Assembly (NCBI GenBank): GCA_015062395.1 | Contig: SUUS01000001.1 | Location: 1-64,000, forward strand | Source: Alphaproteobacteria bacterium | GTDB lineage: Bacteria > Pseudomonadota > Alphaproteobacteria > CAAHEQ01 > UBA3637 | DNA length: 64,000 bases | Direction: 5' to 3' | Shown: positions 28,042 through 36,165 of the stretch, one piece after another | How the letters are laid out: each line of letters begins with the position of its first letter | Position numbering within the stretch: position 1 is the first letter of the stretch | Notes under the pieces: generated by a model | Seen by the model: the letters and a program-made list of their open reading frames with translations, nothing else | The model's database searches: none | What the model was told of the DNA's origin: nothing | Position numbers and translations under genes: made by a program

Positions 28042-28932
28042 TTAAACCGTTTGCATATATTGTTCTTGTTGTTCTTGTGCCATTTGTAAAACTGATAATG
28101 GAATGTTTATTTCAGGGTGAAATGCCTGCATATATTGAACGTACTTATATTCAACGTATTTAAAAACATCTGCTACTTCATGAATCTTTTTTAAATCACA
28201 AGTTGTTTTTGTTTGATTTTGATACGATTCGATTAATGCGCCAGCCAGAAGAGGGTTTGAACGTCCAAAAAATCGTCCCAAATCAGCATGTTTATCCGAA
28301 ATAGAAGCAAATGCAAAGTCTATAATTCCACTTACACGACCATCATTGATTAAAACGTTTCCTGGATGAAAATCGCCATGTACAATAGCTAAATTTAAAG
28401 GTTCTTTTTCCATTTCTCTTAATGGTGTGTGATAAGCAAAATTGTAATCTCCTTTATGTACTATTGCTAGGTTATCTAAAAAGTCAGATAAACTTTCTTT
28501 TATTTCATCTTGCAGCGTATTTAAAGGAATTGCATGTAATTGGGATAAAAATACGCTTAAATCTTTTAAGATTGCACATTCTTCGGAGGCAGAAAGATTT
28601 TCCATTTGTGATAATAAAGAAACGCCTTTTATTTTTGTGTGTACGGAAAAAGGTCTGTTTTTATTTTGCTTTAATTTCATATCTGGAATAGGAATGGATA
28701 CTTTGTCGTGTAAAAATTGGCAAAATGCGCAATCTTTTATCATCATTTGAGCAAAAAACAAATTGCGAGGAAATCTGAATATATAATTTTTTATTTCGCC
28801 TTCTACATCCATTGTGATATTTGTCCAACCTGTTTGAATCAGCTGAACAGATTTAACATTATCTTCATGTTGTAAGGTTTCGCCAATAACGGCTCTTAAC
28901 TCGGTTTCGTTTGGTGAGAAAAAATTATACAT
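28042..28932 (-). CDS. Aminoglycoside/choline phosphotransferase-family kinase
   Basis: 296 residues with the APH protein-kinase-like fold. Seen: an early FRFPRN strand, Brenner motif VHGDFHPGNVL (near residue 188), and metal-binding GIIDFAFASISDKHADLGR. Such enzymes phosphorylate small molecules (choline, homoserine, sugars or aminoglycosides). Nothing shows which. It overlaps the 3' end of the zeta-like kinase gene by 8 bp, so the two are made together. A resistance role should not be assumed. Confidence 0.85.
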   Translation of the reverse strand: MYNFFSPNETELRAVIGETLQHEDNVKSVQLIQTGWTNITMDVEGEIKNYIFRFPRNLFFAQMMIKDCAFCQFLHDKVSIPIPDMKLKQNKNRPFSVHTKIKGVSLLSQMENLSASEECAILKDLSVFLSQLHAIPLNTLQDEIKESLSDFLDNLAIVHKGDYNFAYHTPLREMEKEPLNLAIVHGDFHPGNVLINDGRVSGIIDFAFASISDKHADLGRFFGRSNPLLAGALIESYQNQTKTTCDLKKIHEVADVFKYVEYKYVQYMQAFHPEINIPLSVLQMAQEQQEQYMQTV

Positions 28933-29764
28933 TTGATAACTCCAAAAATAATTTCATCCATTTTATACGCGTTTTTAACAGTTTTTTAGGATTTTTTATT
29001 TTAAAATTTCCCTCTTGATATTTTTGCAGGATACAAGTTGAAACAGGATTTTTTAAATGGGTTTGTTTGATAGGGTAATTCGTATAATGAGACCATAAAA
29101 TTAGTTTATCATTTGTGTCAAAAAGACCCGAGCGAATAAGAGCTTTTAAACATCTGTTTAATGCTTTAAAAAAGTAGTTGTAAGATGAAGGTTTGACATA
29201 GCGGCCTGTTTGTTTTTGACGTTGTCGAATGAATGAATCGGAAACTTTTTTGGGCACGCATAGCAGATGGGTATGGATTTGATAATTCATATTTTTGGCT
29301 AGCCCCATTAAGTAAATGTCTATTTCTGGTTCTAACAGTGTCATATCCAACAGAACATTAACACGATTTTCAATGCAATGTTTGTAAAATAGAACTAAAG
29401 CTTTTAAAGCAAAACCATTTGTTTTTTCCCGTACTGTAGAAGAATCTGTTTTCTTCCAGATGTCATATTTGGGATGAAAAGGTGCAAAATCTCCAACACT
29501 GATTTTAACATATTGATATTTTTTCAATGCTTCTTGCAAAGAGGGTACTATTTGGCTTGATTTGCCAGAGCCTGATTGTCCTGCGACTCTGAATAAAAAA
29601 GGTTTTTTTGACGTTGTTATCTTTTCTTTAAAAGCTGTGATAATTTCATCAATTGGAATGTCTTCCATCAATTCTGTTTCGCAAGGGAAAATGCGTTGCA
29701 TAGCATCAAATGCTTTTTTTTCCAGCTCCTCAAAAGATTTTTTTTTAAAATCCTTAAAATTCAT
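28925..29764 (-). CDS. Zeta-toxin-like P-loop kinase
   Basis: 279 residues. Walker A motif AGQSGSGKSSQI (near residue 62), then VGDFAPFHPKYD, a D-x-T strand LLDMTLLEPEID, and arginine-rich FIRQRQKQTGRYVKP. This layout matches the zeta-toxin/UDP-GlcNAc-kinase-like P-loop family. No small epsilon-type antitoxin gene is beside it; its partner is the APH-like kinase gene. It may be a metabolic kinase rather than a toxin. No clear promoter was pinned. Confidence 0.7.
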   Translation of the reverse strand: MNFKDFKKKSFEELEKKAFDAMQRIFPCETELMEDIPIDEIITAFKEKITTSKKPFLFRVAGQSGSGKSSQIVPSLQEALKKYQYVKISVGDFAPFHPKYDIWKKTDSSTVREKTNGFALKALVLFYKHCIENRVNVLLDMTLLEPEIDIYLMGLAKNMNYQIHTHLLCVPKKVSDSFIRQRQKQTGRYVKPSSYNYFFKALNRCLKALIRSGLFDTNDKLILWSHYTNYPIKQTHLKNPVSTCILQKYQEGNFKIKNPKKLLKTRIKWMKLFLELSNV

Positions 29765-29892
29765 ATATCTACCTGACTAAACAGTCTTTGAAAACCTACC
29801 ACATTTTATTTTATGCAATAATAAATTAAAATTATCTTTTTTGCAAGATAAAAGATAATAAGTAAACTAAATTTTGAAAAAAATATATTGAC

Positions 29893-29921
29893 TTGACGAT
29901 TTTTTTATATTTCAATATAAA
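29893..29921 (+). promoter_or_regulatory. Promoter
   Basis: TTGACG (29893-29898), 17-bp spacer, TATAAA (29916-29921), then AGAAAGGA before the ATG at 29946. Confidence 0.65.
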
Positions 29922-29945
29922 TCTCTTAAGAGAAAGGAATAAAAA

Positions 29946-30350
29946 ATGGAAATGCAAAAATCTCTTTCCTATCTAGCTGATCGATTGCGTTTTTTAAAAA
30001 CAACAGACAAGAAAGAATTTCTTGATAGGTTGGAAGAAGCTCTACAAAATCATTGTGTACAAGAAGGAGAAAGACAACGGATAAATCCTTTTTTTCTTCA
30101 ATCGTTGGCTTTTAGGGTATATAATTTGTTGGAAGGCAGACCTTATACTCAACCTGAATTTCGTTCGCAAATGACACATCAAGATATTCAAAATCATAAG
30201 AATTTTTCTGCTATTTTCTCTGGAATTGTAGCTTATGTAAAATCTTCTGAGAGAGAAAGAGCTTCTTTTCGAAATAACGTTTTAAAAGATGCTAGTATTT
30301 TTCAAAAGATTGAATATCTAGTGAAAAAGGAACAGAATATAAGAGAGTAA
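29946..30350 (+). CDS. Hypothetical cytoplasmic protein
   Basis: 134 residues, helical and charged, no signal peptide or transmembrane segment (LADRLRFLKTTDKKEFLDRLEEALQ, then FRVYNLLEGRPYTQPEF). No family recognised. It has a good promoter and ribosome site, so expression is likely. Confidence 0.6.
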   Translation: MEMQKSLSYLADRLRFLKTTDKKEFLDRLEEALQNHCVQEGERQRINPFFLQSLAFRVYNLLEGRPYTQPEFRSQMTHQDIQNHKNFSAIFSGIVAYVKSSERERASFRNNVLKDASIFQKIEYLVKKEQNIRE

Positions 30351-30654
30351 ACTATGTTAAAATAACGGACGTAGCTGTTTCGGAAGAAACTTCGATAAAA
30401 GATATAAAAATAATGGAGAACGCAATGATTGCTAGATATGACAAGAATACGGTATATATTGGTCCTAAAGCCAAGTTTTAGCTTAACTTTGAGAAAAAGC
30501 CCTCGTTTGAAAGAGGGCTATAATACCTGGTGTACGCTGCTTTGCAATCATCGGGCTCAAATCGCACCCGAATTAAAGGAAAAATTGCAAAAAATAACCT
30601 TGTAATCATTTCAATTTTTTGGTATATTGAAAGTAGATTGAAAGGAGATTAAGT
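30351..30654. other. Gene-poor stretch before the DUF2157 module
   Basis: It holds the left copy of the 40-bp tRNA-end repeat (30493-30532) and an open frame without a good start that runs from about 30315 to the TAG at 30481 (ending NTVYIGPKAKF), possibly a gene remnant. A short ATG within it (30413) would give 22 residues. About 30535-30580 has weak tRNA-arm-like pairing (CGGG...CCCG) but no complete tRNA. Confidence 0.4.
30493..30532. repeat. 40-bp direct repeat, left copy (tRNA terminator duplicate)
   Basis: Identical over 40 bp to 32227-32266. It contains the hairpin AGCCCTC/GAGGGCT and the final CACCA (minus strand) of tRNA-Thr. Here it is not attached to a recognisable tRNA gene. Confidence 0.9.
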
Positions 30655-31630
30655 ATGAAAATTTCGAATAAATTACAGAAATGGGTAGATGAAGGTTTGA
30701 TTTCCCAAAAGCAAGCAGATAAGATTTTACTTTCAGAGCAATCAACTCATTCTAACATTGTATGGAAATGGATGTATGGAATTGCTGGACTTTTTATTGG
30801 TTTGGGCTTTATTTTAATCATTAGTGCGAATTGGGATAATATTCCTGCACCTCTTAAATTGTTAGGTGATTTTGCTATTTGGGCAGCTATTCTATACGGT
30901 ACTTATTGGAGCATTATCAATAAAAAAACTAGAATTAAGGAACTGTTTTTGGTTCTGTCGTTTTTATTTGTTGGGGCAACTTGGATTAATTGGCCAGATT
31001 TTTAATTTAAGCGGTGGATGGCACTCTTTTGCGATGGCGTGGTCCTTATTGGGATTGCCTTTTGTCTTGTTTAGCCAGTTACTATCATTTAATTTTTGTT
31101 GGCTTTGCTTATTTTTTACACTGTTTGATTTTGATTGGATTGATAAATTAATTGATTACATAGATAAGCATTTGGATGGAATGATATTAGTGGTTATTTT
31201 CTTGTCATTACTCAGTTATGCTGGTAAAAAGCTGGATGAGAATGTCAACAGATACACATTGCTACCGAAAGCATTTCGGAATTTATCTATGTTTATGGCT
31301 TATGTGATTGTGTTTATAGGTTCTTTTGTTAGACGTTTTTGGTTCTTTTTGTATTTTTCAAAAGTTAGTTCATTGTTAGTTTATATTTTTGCATTTTTAT
31401 TTTTTGCAACACGAATGTTCTTGGCTGTTAAAACCCAAAACATGGTTTCGTTTAAACGAAATGCAATTGCTGTCGAAGTTTATATATTCTTAATTTTTGC
31501 AAATTGTTTTGGAAATTTATTATTATCTGGTTTTGGGTTTATTTTGGGTGGTGTAGCTGTTTTAGCTCTTATTTACTTACTCAGAAAAACATCAAAATAT
31601 ATTAAAACAATGGAGGTATTCCATGAATAA
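30655..31630 (+). pseudogene. DUF2157 membrane protein, frameshifted
   Basis: Two overlapping frames make one DUF2157 protein. The first (30655-31005) gives the N-terminal helix KISNKLQKWVDEGLISQKQA and transmembrane helices. The second (open from before 30866 to 31630) continues with LIGQIFNLSGGWHS, the conserved core of DUF2157, and more helices. The join is near GGGG (30973-30976): removing one G gives a continuous reading FVGQLGLIGQIFNLSG. It is therefore a 1-bp insertion mutant, a contingency tract or a sequence error. The downstream gene overlaps its end by 8 bp and is its usual partner, which supports a recently intact gene. Confidence 0.8.
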
Positions 31631-32054
31631 GAAAATTTTAGCTTGTATTTTTATCATTCCATTTGTTGCTTTGTTTTCTTGGACAATGTGGTTGTATGCA
31701 CAACAAGCAACAGGTAAAGAGGTAAAGGTTTCTGTAACAGGATATGACCCGAGAGATTTACTATCTGGACATTATATTCAATATACAATTGATTGGGATA
31801 GAACAGATTGTGATCAATTTCTGGATAGCATTTGTCCAAAAGATGAATTTTGTAAAGAAGCTCGTTGGGGTAGACAATGTCGTTTCTATATTCCTGAAAA
31901 GAATGCAAAAGAATTGGATAGATTATTTTGGCGGCATAATACGACAGATATGATTTTTGAAGTTGTATATTCTTACCATAAAGGAACAGAACCATTGGCT
32001 AAACAACTGCTAATCAACGGTAAAGATTGGCGTGAAAGTTTGGAAAAGAAATAG
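31623..32054 (+). CDS. GDYXXLXY-domain membrane-anchored protein
   Basis: 143 residues. One N-terminal transmembrane helix (about 5-25) and an extracytoplasmic domain with GYDPRDLLSGHYIQYTIDW, the variant form of the GDYXXLXY motif. Proteins of this family are usually encoded next to DUF2157 proteins, as here. Two Cys pairs (CDQF...CPKDEFCK...CRFY) could form disulfides. Function unknown. Confidence 0.85.
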   Translation: MNKKILACIFIIPFVALFSWTMWLYAQQATGKEVKVSVTGYDPRDLLSGHYIQYTIDWDRTDCDQFLDSICPKDEFCKEARWGRQCRFYIPEKNAKELDRLFWRHNTTDMIFEVVYSYHKGTEPLAKQLLINGKDWRESLEKK

Positions 32055-32079
32055 GAAAAATTTAACTATATTTAATTCT

Positions 32080-32115
32080 AACCTCTATCAATTTTCTTGA
32101 TGGAGGTTATTTTTT
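32080..32115 (+). terminator. Terminator of the DUF2157/GDYXXLXY unit
   Basis: AACCTCTATCAA pairs with TTGATGGAGGTT (one T-G pair), loop TTTTC, followed by ATTTTTT. Confidence 0.85.
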
Positions 32116-32226
32116 ATAAACGCTTGGAATATAAGAAAATTGTCGGTTAATAGTCCGATAATTTGTGAACTTTAGCCAATTTTAAAAAGTCAATTATCAG
32201 ACTTGGCAAAATGCTTGCGGTTAAAA

Positions 32227-32266
32227 GAAAAAGCCCTCGTTTGAAAGAGGGCTATAATACCTGGTG
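32227..32266. repeat. 40-bp direct repeat, right copy
   Basis: Covers the tRNA-Thr 3' end (CACCA) and its rho-independent terminator on the minus strand: AGCCCTC-loop-GAGGGCT (32232-32252) followed by TTTTTC. Identical to 30493-30532. Confidence 0.9.
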
Positions 32267-32336
32267 CCGCTGGTGAGAATCGGACTCACGACCTCTCCCT
32301 TACCAAGGGAACGCTCTACCACTGAGCCACAGCGGC
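32262..32336 (-). tRNA. tRNA-Thr (GGU)
   Basis: Full cloverleaf: acceptor GCCGCTG/CAGCGGC, D-arm GCTCAGTGGTAGAGC, anticodon loop TTGGTAA with anticodon GGT, T-arm with TCCGATTC loop, and an encoded CCA. 75 nt, with its own promoter and terminator. Confidence 0.96.
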
Positions 32337-32352
32337 AACTTAACTGAACATT

Positions 32353-32381
32353 GTTTTACGAAATATATCTTAAATTGTCAA
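32353..32381 (-). promoter_or_regulatory. tRNA-Thr promoter
   Basis: Perfect TTGACA (complement 32376-32381), 17-bp spacer, TAAAAC (complement 32353-32358), 16 bp before the tRNA 5' end. Confidence 0.75.
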
Positions 32382-32389
32382 GCATTATT

Positions 32390-33877
32390 TTATGTATTTC
32401 TGATTTTTTGTTCGTCTGGTATCCCTAGTGTAGATTGATGTTTGCAAATAACTCTTTTTTCTGCATTTATTCTTTGCTGGGTATATCCAACTTCTTCAGA
32501 TAATTTCTGAAGTTGAGACGTAAAGCCTGTATTTTCTATAAAAAGTGCTTTTGAGGGAATATCTTCCAGTCTGGAAGGTAATGGAATAAAACTTTCAGAT
32601 TCAAAATTTTCTATTGAATTGTTTAGTGCATTAATTAAAACACTGTATCTCCATAAATTAGCGATTGTGTGTGTTTGATTAATATCTTCTGTCTGTAAGT
32701 AATTTTTTATTCCATGAGGATTTTGAGTCATTTCAAAATCAAAACTATCTGCCACGTAAATTTTTTGATGGGGTTGTTTTTTTAATGTAGAAATATAAAA
32801 ACTTCTTCCATCTGTTTGTTTTTTATCAATAATGTTTTTTAGTGTATCATAAGATGCTTCATCTTTTTTTTGAACCAAATGATATGATGAAAAATCATTT
32901 TTATAATTGTTTGGATTAGCAAAATATCCTATTGTAAAAACGCATATTTGCGATTGAATTTTTTTAATTTCTTTTATTTTATAGCCTACTTTTTTCATGT
33001 CTTCAGTCAGTTGATTGGATATCATTTGAATGATTGAACCACCGTAACTATAGCCTATCATATTTATCATGCGCATGTTTTTAGAGGCTTCTTCAATATC
33101 TAATGGACGACCATTTTTGTCAGTATATAAGGGTTTAAAGTATCGTTCAACAAAACGCTGAACGTAAAAAAACGGACTATCGTCATCAGCTTTCACATAA
33201 GGTGATAAAAATGCAAATAAATCACAACCTAAATCCAGTGTGTGTCCTGGATACCATGCAGCTAGTGTTTGAATTTTAGGCGTTGGTGTATGAAGAATAT
33301 CTAAAGAGTCTCTAATTATCTTCGCAAAGCCATTCGCTTCTTTAGGCATAAAAGTATATCTGCCTGAAAAACACAGCAAAGTAGGGCGTTTTAATAAAGA
33401 AGAATAATTACTTGTAATGTATTCGCAATAATTTATTTTGGGATTTGTATCATCTATTCGTTCCAGTAAAGACATATTCGCAGATAAATCAAGCGCTGTT
33501 CTTTTTTCTCCTGGCTGCATGCATTCTAGTAAAAGTACTTTAATAGGTCTGTTTGATAGCAGAGTCTTTTTTTCTATTTCCAGCAAAATATCGGAAGGTA
33601 ATTTTCCCTCATTATTTTGAAAATTAGCCAAGTTAGGCGCATTTTTTAAAATAAATTTTAGACATTCTGCGTCAGGTCTGGGTATTTCACAAAATTTGTG
33701 AAGCAAGGTATTTTGATTTTCGTCACACAGGAATAGTAAATTTTTTTCTTTCGCGCATTTTAGCGCGTCTAATAATAAAGCATTTTGTTTTTCTTTTATT
33801 TGAACAGGAAGACATATAGAACCAGAAAATTTTTCTTGTTCTGTTTTTATTTTATCAATTAATTCGAAAATCCACAT
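32390..33877 (-). CDS. Ankyrin-like/serine-hydrolase-like protein
   Basis: 495 residues, no signal peptide. Residues about 50-100 contain an ankyrin-type pattern (DENQNTLLHKFC, then CLKFILKNAPNLANFQNNEG). The middle carries an alpha/beta-hydrolase-like region with nucleophile elbow IGYSYGGSI near residue 275, preceded by LAAWYPGHTLDLGCDLFAFL, and a possible catalytic His in NQTHTIAN. I do not recognise the full-length family. The domain mix (protein-binding repeat plus hydrolase) is reminiscent of intracellular-bacterial effectors, but no secretion signal can be shown. Confidence 0.6.
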   Translation of the reverse strand: MWIFELIDKIKTEQEKFSGSICLPVQIKEKQNALLLDALKCAKEKNLLFLCDENQNTLLHKFCEIPRPDAECLKFILKNAPNLANFQNNEGKLPSDILLEIEKKTLLSNRPIKVLLLECMQPGEKRTALDLSANMSLLERIDDTNPKINYCEYITSNYSSLLKRPTLLCFSGRYTFMPKEANGFAKIIRDSLDILHTPTPKIQTLAAWYPGHTLDLGCDLFAFLSPYVKADDDSPFFYVQRFVERYFKPLYTDKNGRPLDIEEASKNMRMINMIGYSYGGSIIQMISNQLTEDMKKVGYKIKEIKKIQSQICVFTIGYFANPNNYKNDFSSYHLVQKKDEASYDTLKNIIDKKQTDGRSFYISTLKKQPHQKIYVADSFDFEMTQNPHGIKNYLQTEDINQTHTIANLWRYSVLINALNNSIENFESESFIPLPSRLEDIPSKALFIENTGFTSQLQKLSEEVGYTQQRINAEKRVICKHQSTLGIPDEQKIRNT

Positions 33878-33932
33878 ATTAATAAGCCTTCCAAAAGCTT
33901 ATTATAATAAGGATAAGCCTGTTTGTCAAGTT

Positions 33933-34526
33933 TTATCTTTTCGTCTTTTTCACAGTGGGCGTTTTTTTACCTTTTTCTACGGAATAGCCAAATTTTCCAA
34001 GTTGTCTGCCCATAGTATAATAAAAACCATGCATATAACCCAAAATCCCCATTTTTTCAAAATGAAGAGTTCCATCTGCAGAAACATATTGTTCATCGAC
34101 ATTTACGCCCATAATTTCAGCCACAAACATATCGTGTGTTCCATAGTGCTGAATATCTATGACTTTGCACTCAATAGATACAGGGCTTTCTGCTATTGCT
34201 GGAGCTGTTATATATTCACAGCGTTCTGCAGTTAAGCCTGTTTCTTTAAATTTATCAACTTTTGCTCCACTTTTAACACCACACCAATCTGTAATTTCAG
34301 CCAATGTTAACGTGGGCAGATTTATTACAAATTCTTTGTTTTCTGAAATAAGTTTATGGCTGTACCGAGAAGGGCGTATAGAAACATATGTTATTGCAGG
34401 GTCCGAGGCAATAATTCCTGTCCATGCTGCTGTCATAACGTTTGGTTTTTCCATCGTTCCACAAGAAATAAGAGCCGGGGGAACGGGGGCTAATAAAGTT
34501 CCAGGTTTCCAATGTAATTTAGACAT
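33933..34526 (-). CDS. Flavin reductase-like FMN-binding protein
   Basis: 197 residues of the flavin-reductase/flavoredoxin-like split-barrel family. Seen: N-terminal KPNVMTAAWTGIIASDPAITYVSIRPSRYSH, the FMN-phosphate region, and EFVINLPT. The tail is basic (KGKKTPTVKKTKR). Expected to bind FMN and use NAD(P)H or another donor; the physiological partner is unknown. Monocistronic or with the barrel gene 13 bp upstream. Confidence 0.85.
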   Translation of the reverse strand: MSKLHWKPGTLLAPVPPALISCGTMEKPNVMTAAWTGIIASDPAITYVSIRPSRYSHKLISENKEFVINLPTLTLAEITDWCGVKSGAKVDKFKETGLTAERCEYITAPAIAESPVSIECKVIDIQHYGTHDMFVAEIMGVNVDEQYVSADGTLHFEKMGILGYMHGFYYTMGRQLGKFGYSVEKGKKTPTVKKTKR

Positions 34527-34539
34527 GCGTTTTTCCTTT

Positions 34540-35325
34540 TTAAAATTCTAATTGAATTGACGTTCCGATTGTGTGAGAATTTGCATCAGCATTATTTTTT
34601 CCTCTGTCAAAAAAGGTGTAGTCAAAGAAACCACTTAATGCCAATTTTTCCGTGATATATAAACTTAAAACAGCTTTTCCATTTAATTTTTTCGATTTAT
34701 AGAGTTTATCATAGTTATAATGTACAATCCCATCAAATGCGATTATATCCGAAAAATTCTTATAAAATCCAGCAAAAATATCGTATTTTTCATTATTATC
34801 GGCTGTTTTCTTTTGCGCTATTGGCAACTCTATTTCAGCACCAATGTAAGGTAGTAAATACTTTGTTAAATAACCTGTTTTAGCATTTATATTAAAGGCT
34901 TTATATGCTCCACCAAAATGGTGTGTTTCTTTTTGCAAATAACGCAACTTTAAGTGAAATTTTATATCATTTTTGTTGTATAATTCGTATAATGCGCCTA
35001 AATTCCAGTTTACATTACTGTCTGTTTTATCTGTCAAAGTTGAATTATCAAAGTTTTTTCGTTCCCATTTGTTTGAAATGGAGGCAAGAATTGAAACTTT
35101 TGGAGCAACGCCATACATAAAATTTTCTTCAATAAATCTGTTCCTTGTCCGATAATCCTGATACCCATTGATTAATTTTTGAACATGAAATTTCTGATAA
35201 GAAATGGTTGTTGATAGACTTATAGTCTCTTTGGGTGGTAAATAGAATGGATTGGATATTTCTGTTGCTTTTGAAGTTTGTGTTAAAGCCAAAAAGACAA
35301 CGCAGAATAATAAAAACTTTTTCAT
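34540..35325 (-). CDS. Outer-membrane beta-barrel-like protein
   Basis: The start is set at 35325, where AAGGAAC precedes the ATG and a signal peptide begins (MKKFLLFCVVFLALTQTSKA). This gives 261 residues. The mature part is made of alternating amphipathic strands typical of a barrel (ISLSTTISYQKF, SILASISNKW, KFHLKLRYLQ) and ends in QLEF, an aromatic C terminus as used for outer-membrane insertion. Probably a small porin-like or transporter-type barrel (MetA-pathway phenol degradation-like); the exact family is not recognised. Confidence 0.7.
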   Translation of the reverse strand: MKKFLLFCVVFLALTQTSKATEISNPFYLPPKETISLSTTISYQKFHVQKLINGYQDYRTRNRFIEENFMYGVAPKVSILASISNKWERKNFDNSTLTDKTDSNVNWNLGALYELYNKNDIKFHLKLRYLQKETHHFGGAYKAFNINAKTGYLTKYLLPYIGAEIELPIAQKKTADNNEKYDIFAGFYKNFSDIIAFDGIVHYNYDKLYKSKKLNGKAVLSLYITEKLALSGFFDYTFFDRGKNNADANSHTIGTSIQLEF

Positions 35326-35446
35326 GTCTTGTTCCTTAATAATGACAGATATTTCTTTTAGTTTAAGGTCGTTTTTTATAAAAAGCAATGAAAAATTTGA
35401 CAAATTGTAATTTTTTGCATAGAATAACGTCTCAAAGGAGCTTAAA

Positions 35447-36106
35447 ATGTTTCAAATACTAAAAAAAATATTTAAATCTAATTTGTACGATAAAGGTGAA
35501 AATAATATCGTTAATTATCAAGATTTTCCCGAATGCGAATTTTTCATACAAGGAAATAACAATAAAGTTATTATAGACCCAACAACAAAATTGTCTGGCC
35601 GTATTCAAATTGTTGGAAATGATAACTTTGTCCATATTGGACATCAAAATACATTAAATATGACTTTAAATATAGGCTTTGCATATAATAACTTTTCGGA
35701 ACCGACTCATAGCTGTATCTTGAAAATATCTGATGGTGTATATATGCATGATACGCAAATCGTTTTGGCAGATGATTCTACGTATGTCAAAATTGGGAGA
35801 AAATGCTCTTTTTCTAAAGGATGTCAAATTTGTGTTGTCAATCTTTTCGATGAGAAGCCAGAAAACGGAAAATTATTGAATACCGATTCTTTTGTTCATA
35901 TTGGGGATAATGTTTCATGTGGTTCATACGTCAATATATTGAGAAATTCAAGTATCCCAGATAAAAGTGTTTTAGAAGCAGATACGGTTGTAAATTCTTC
36001 TTTTGAAGAACAAAATACGTTAATTGTAGGCAATCCAGCACGTATTGTTCAACATAATATAGATTGGGAAAAATTATCGTCTAGATATTGTTTACAAAGA
36101 CAATAA
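35447..36106 (+). CDS. Left-handed beta-helix acyltransferase-like protein
   Basis: 219 residues dominated by hexapeptide-like turns (FIQGNNNKVIID, GRIQIVGNDNFVHIG, VKIGRKCSFSKGCQI, FVHIGDNVSCGSYV) and ending NPARIVQ, the usual end of WbbJ/maltose-acetyltransferase-type enzymes. Expected to acetylate or acylate a surface sugar. A histidine suited to catalysis (HDTQIVLAD) is present. It precedes an ABC exporter gene by 59 bp on the same strand. Confidence 0.75.
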   Translation: MFQILKKIFKSNLYDKGENNIVNYQDFPECEFFIQGNNNKVIIDPTTKLSGRIQIVGNDNFVHIGHQNTLNMTLNIGFAYNNFSEPTHSCILKISDGVYMHDTQIVLADDSTYVKIGRKCSFSKGCQICVVNLFDEKPENGKLLNTDSFVHIGDNVSCGSYVNILRNSSIPDKSVLEADTVVNSSFEEQNTLIVGNPARIVQHNIDWEKLSSRYCLQRQ

Positions 36107-36165
36107 AATCCTTTACTTTTATATTTTATAATGCTAATTTGTCTTTTGAAAGGGGATATATTTTT

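Noticed and set aside
28042-28932. Aminoglycoside resistance gene
   Set aside because: Only the general APH/choline-kinase fold is visible; no resemblance to a specific resistance enzyme can be shown.
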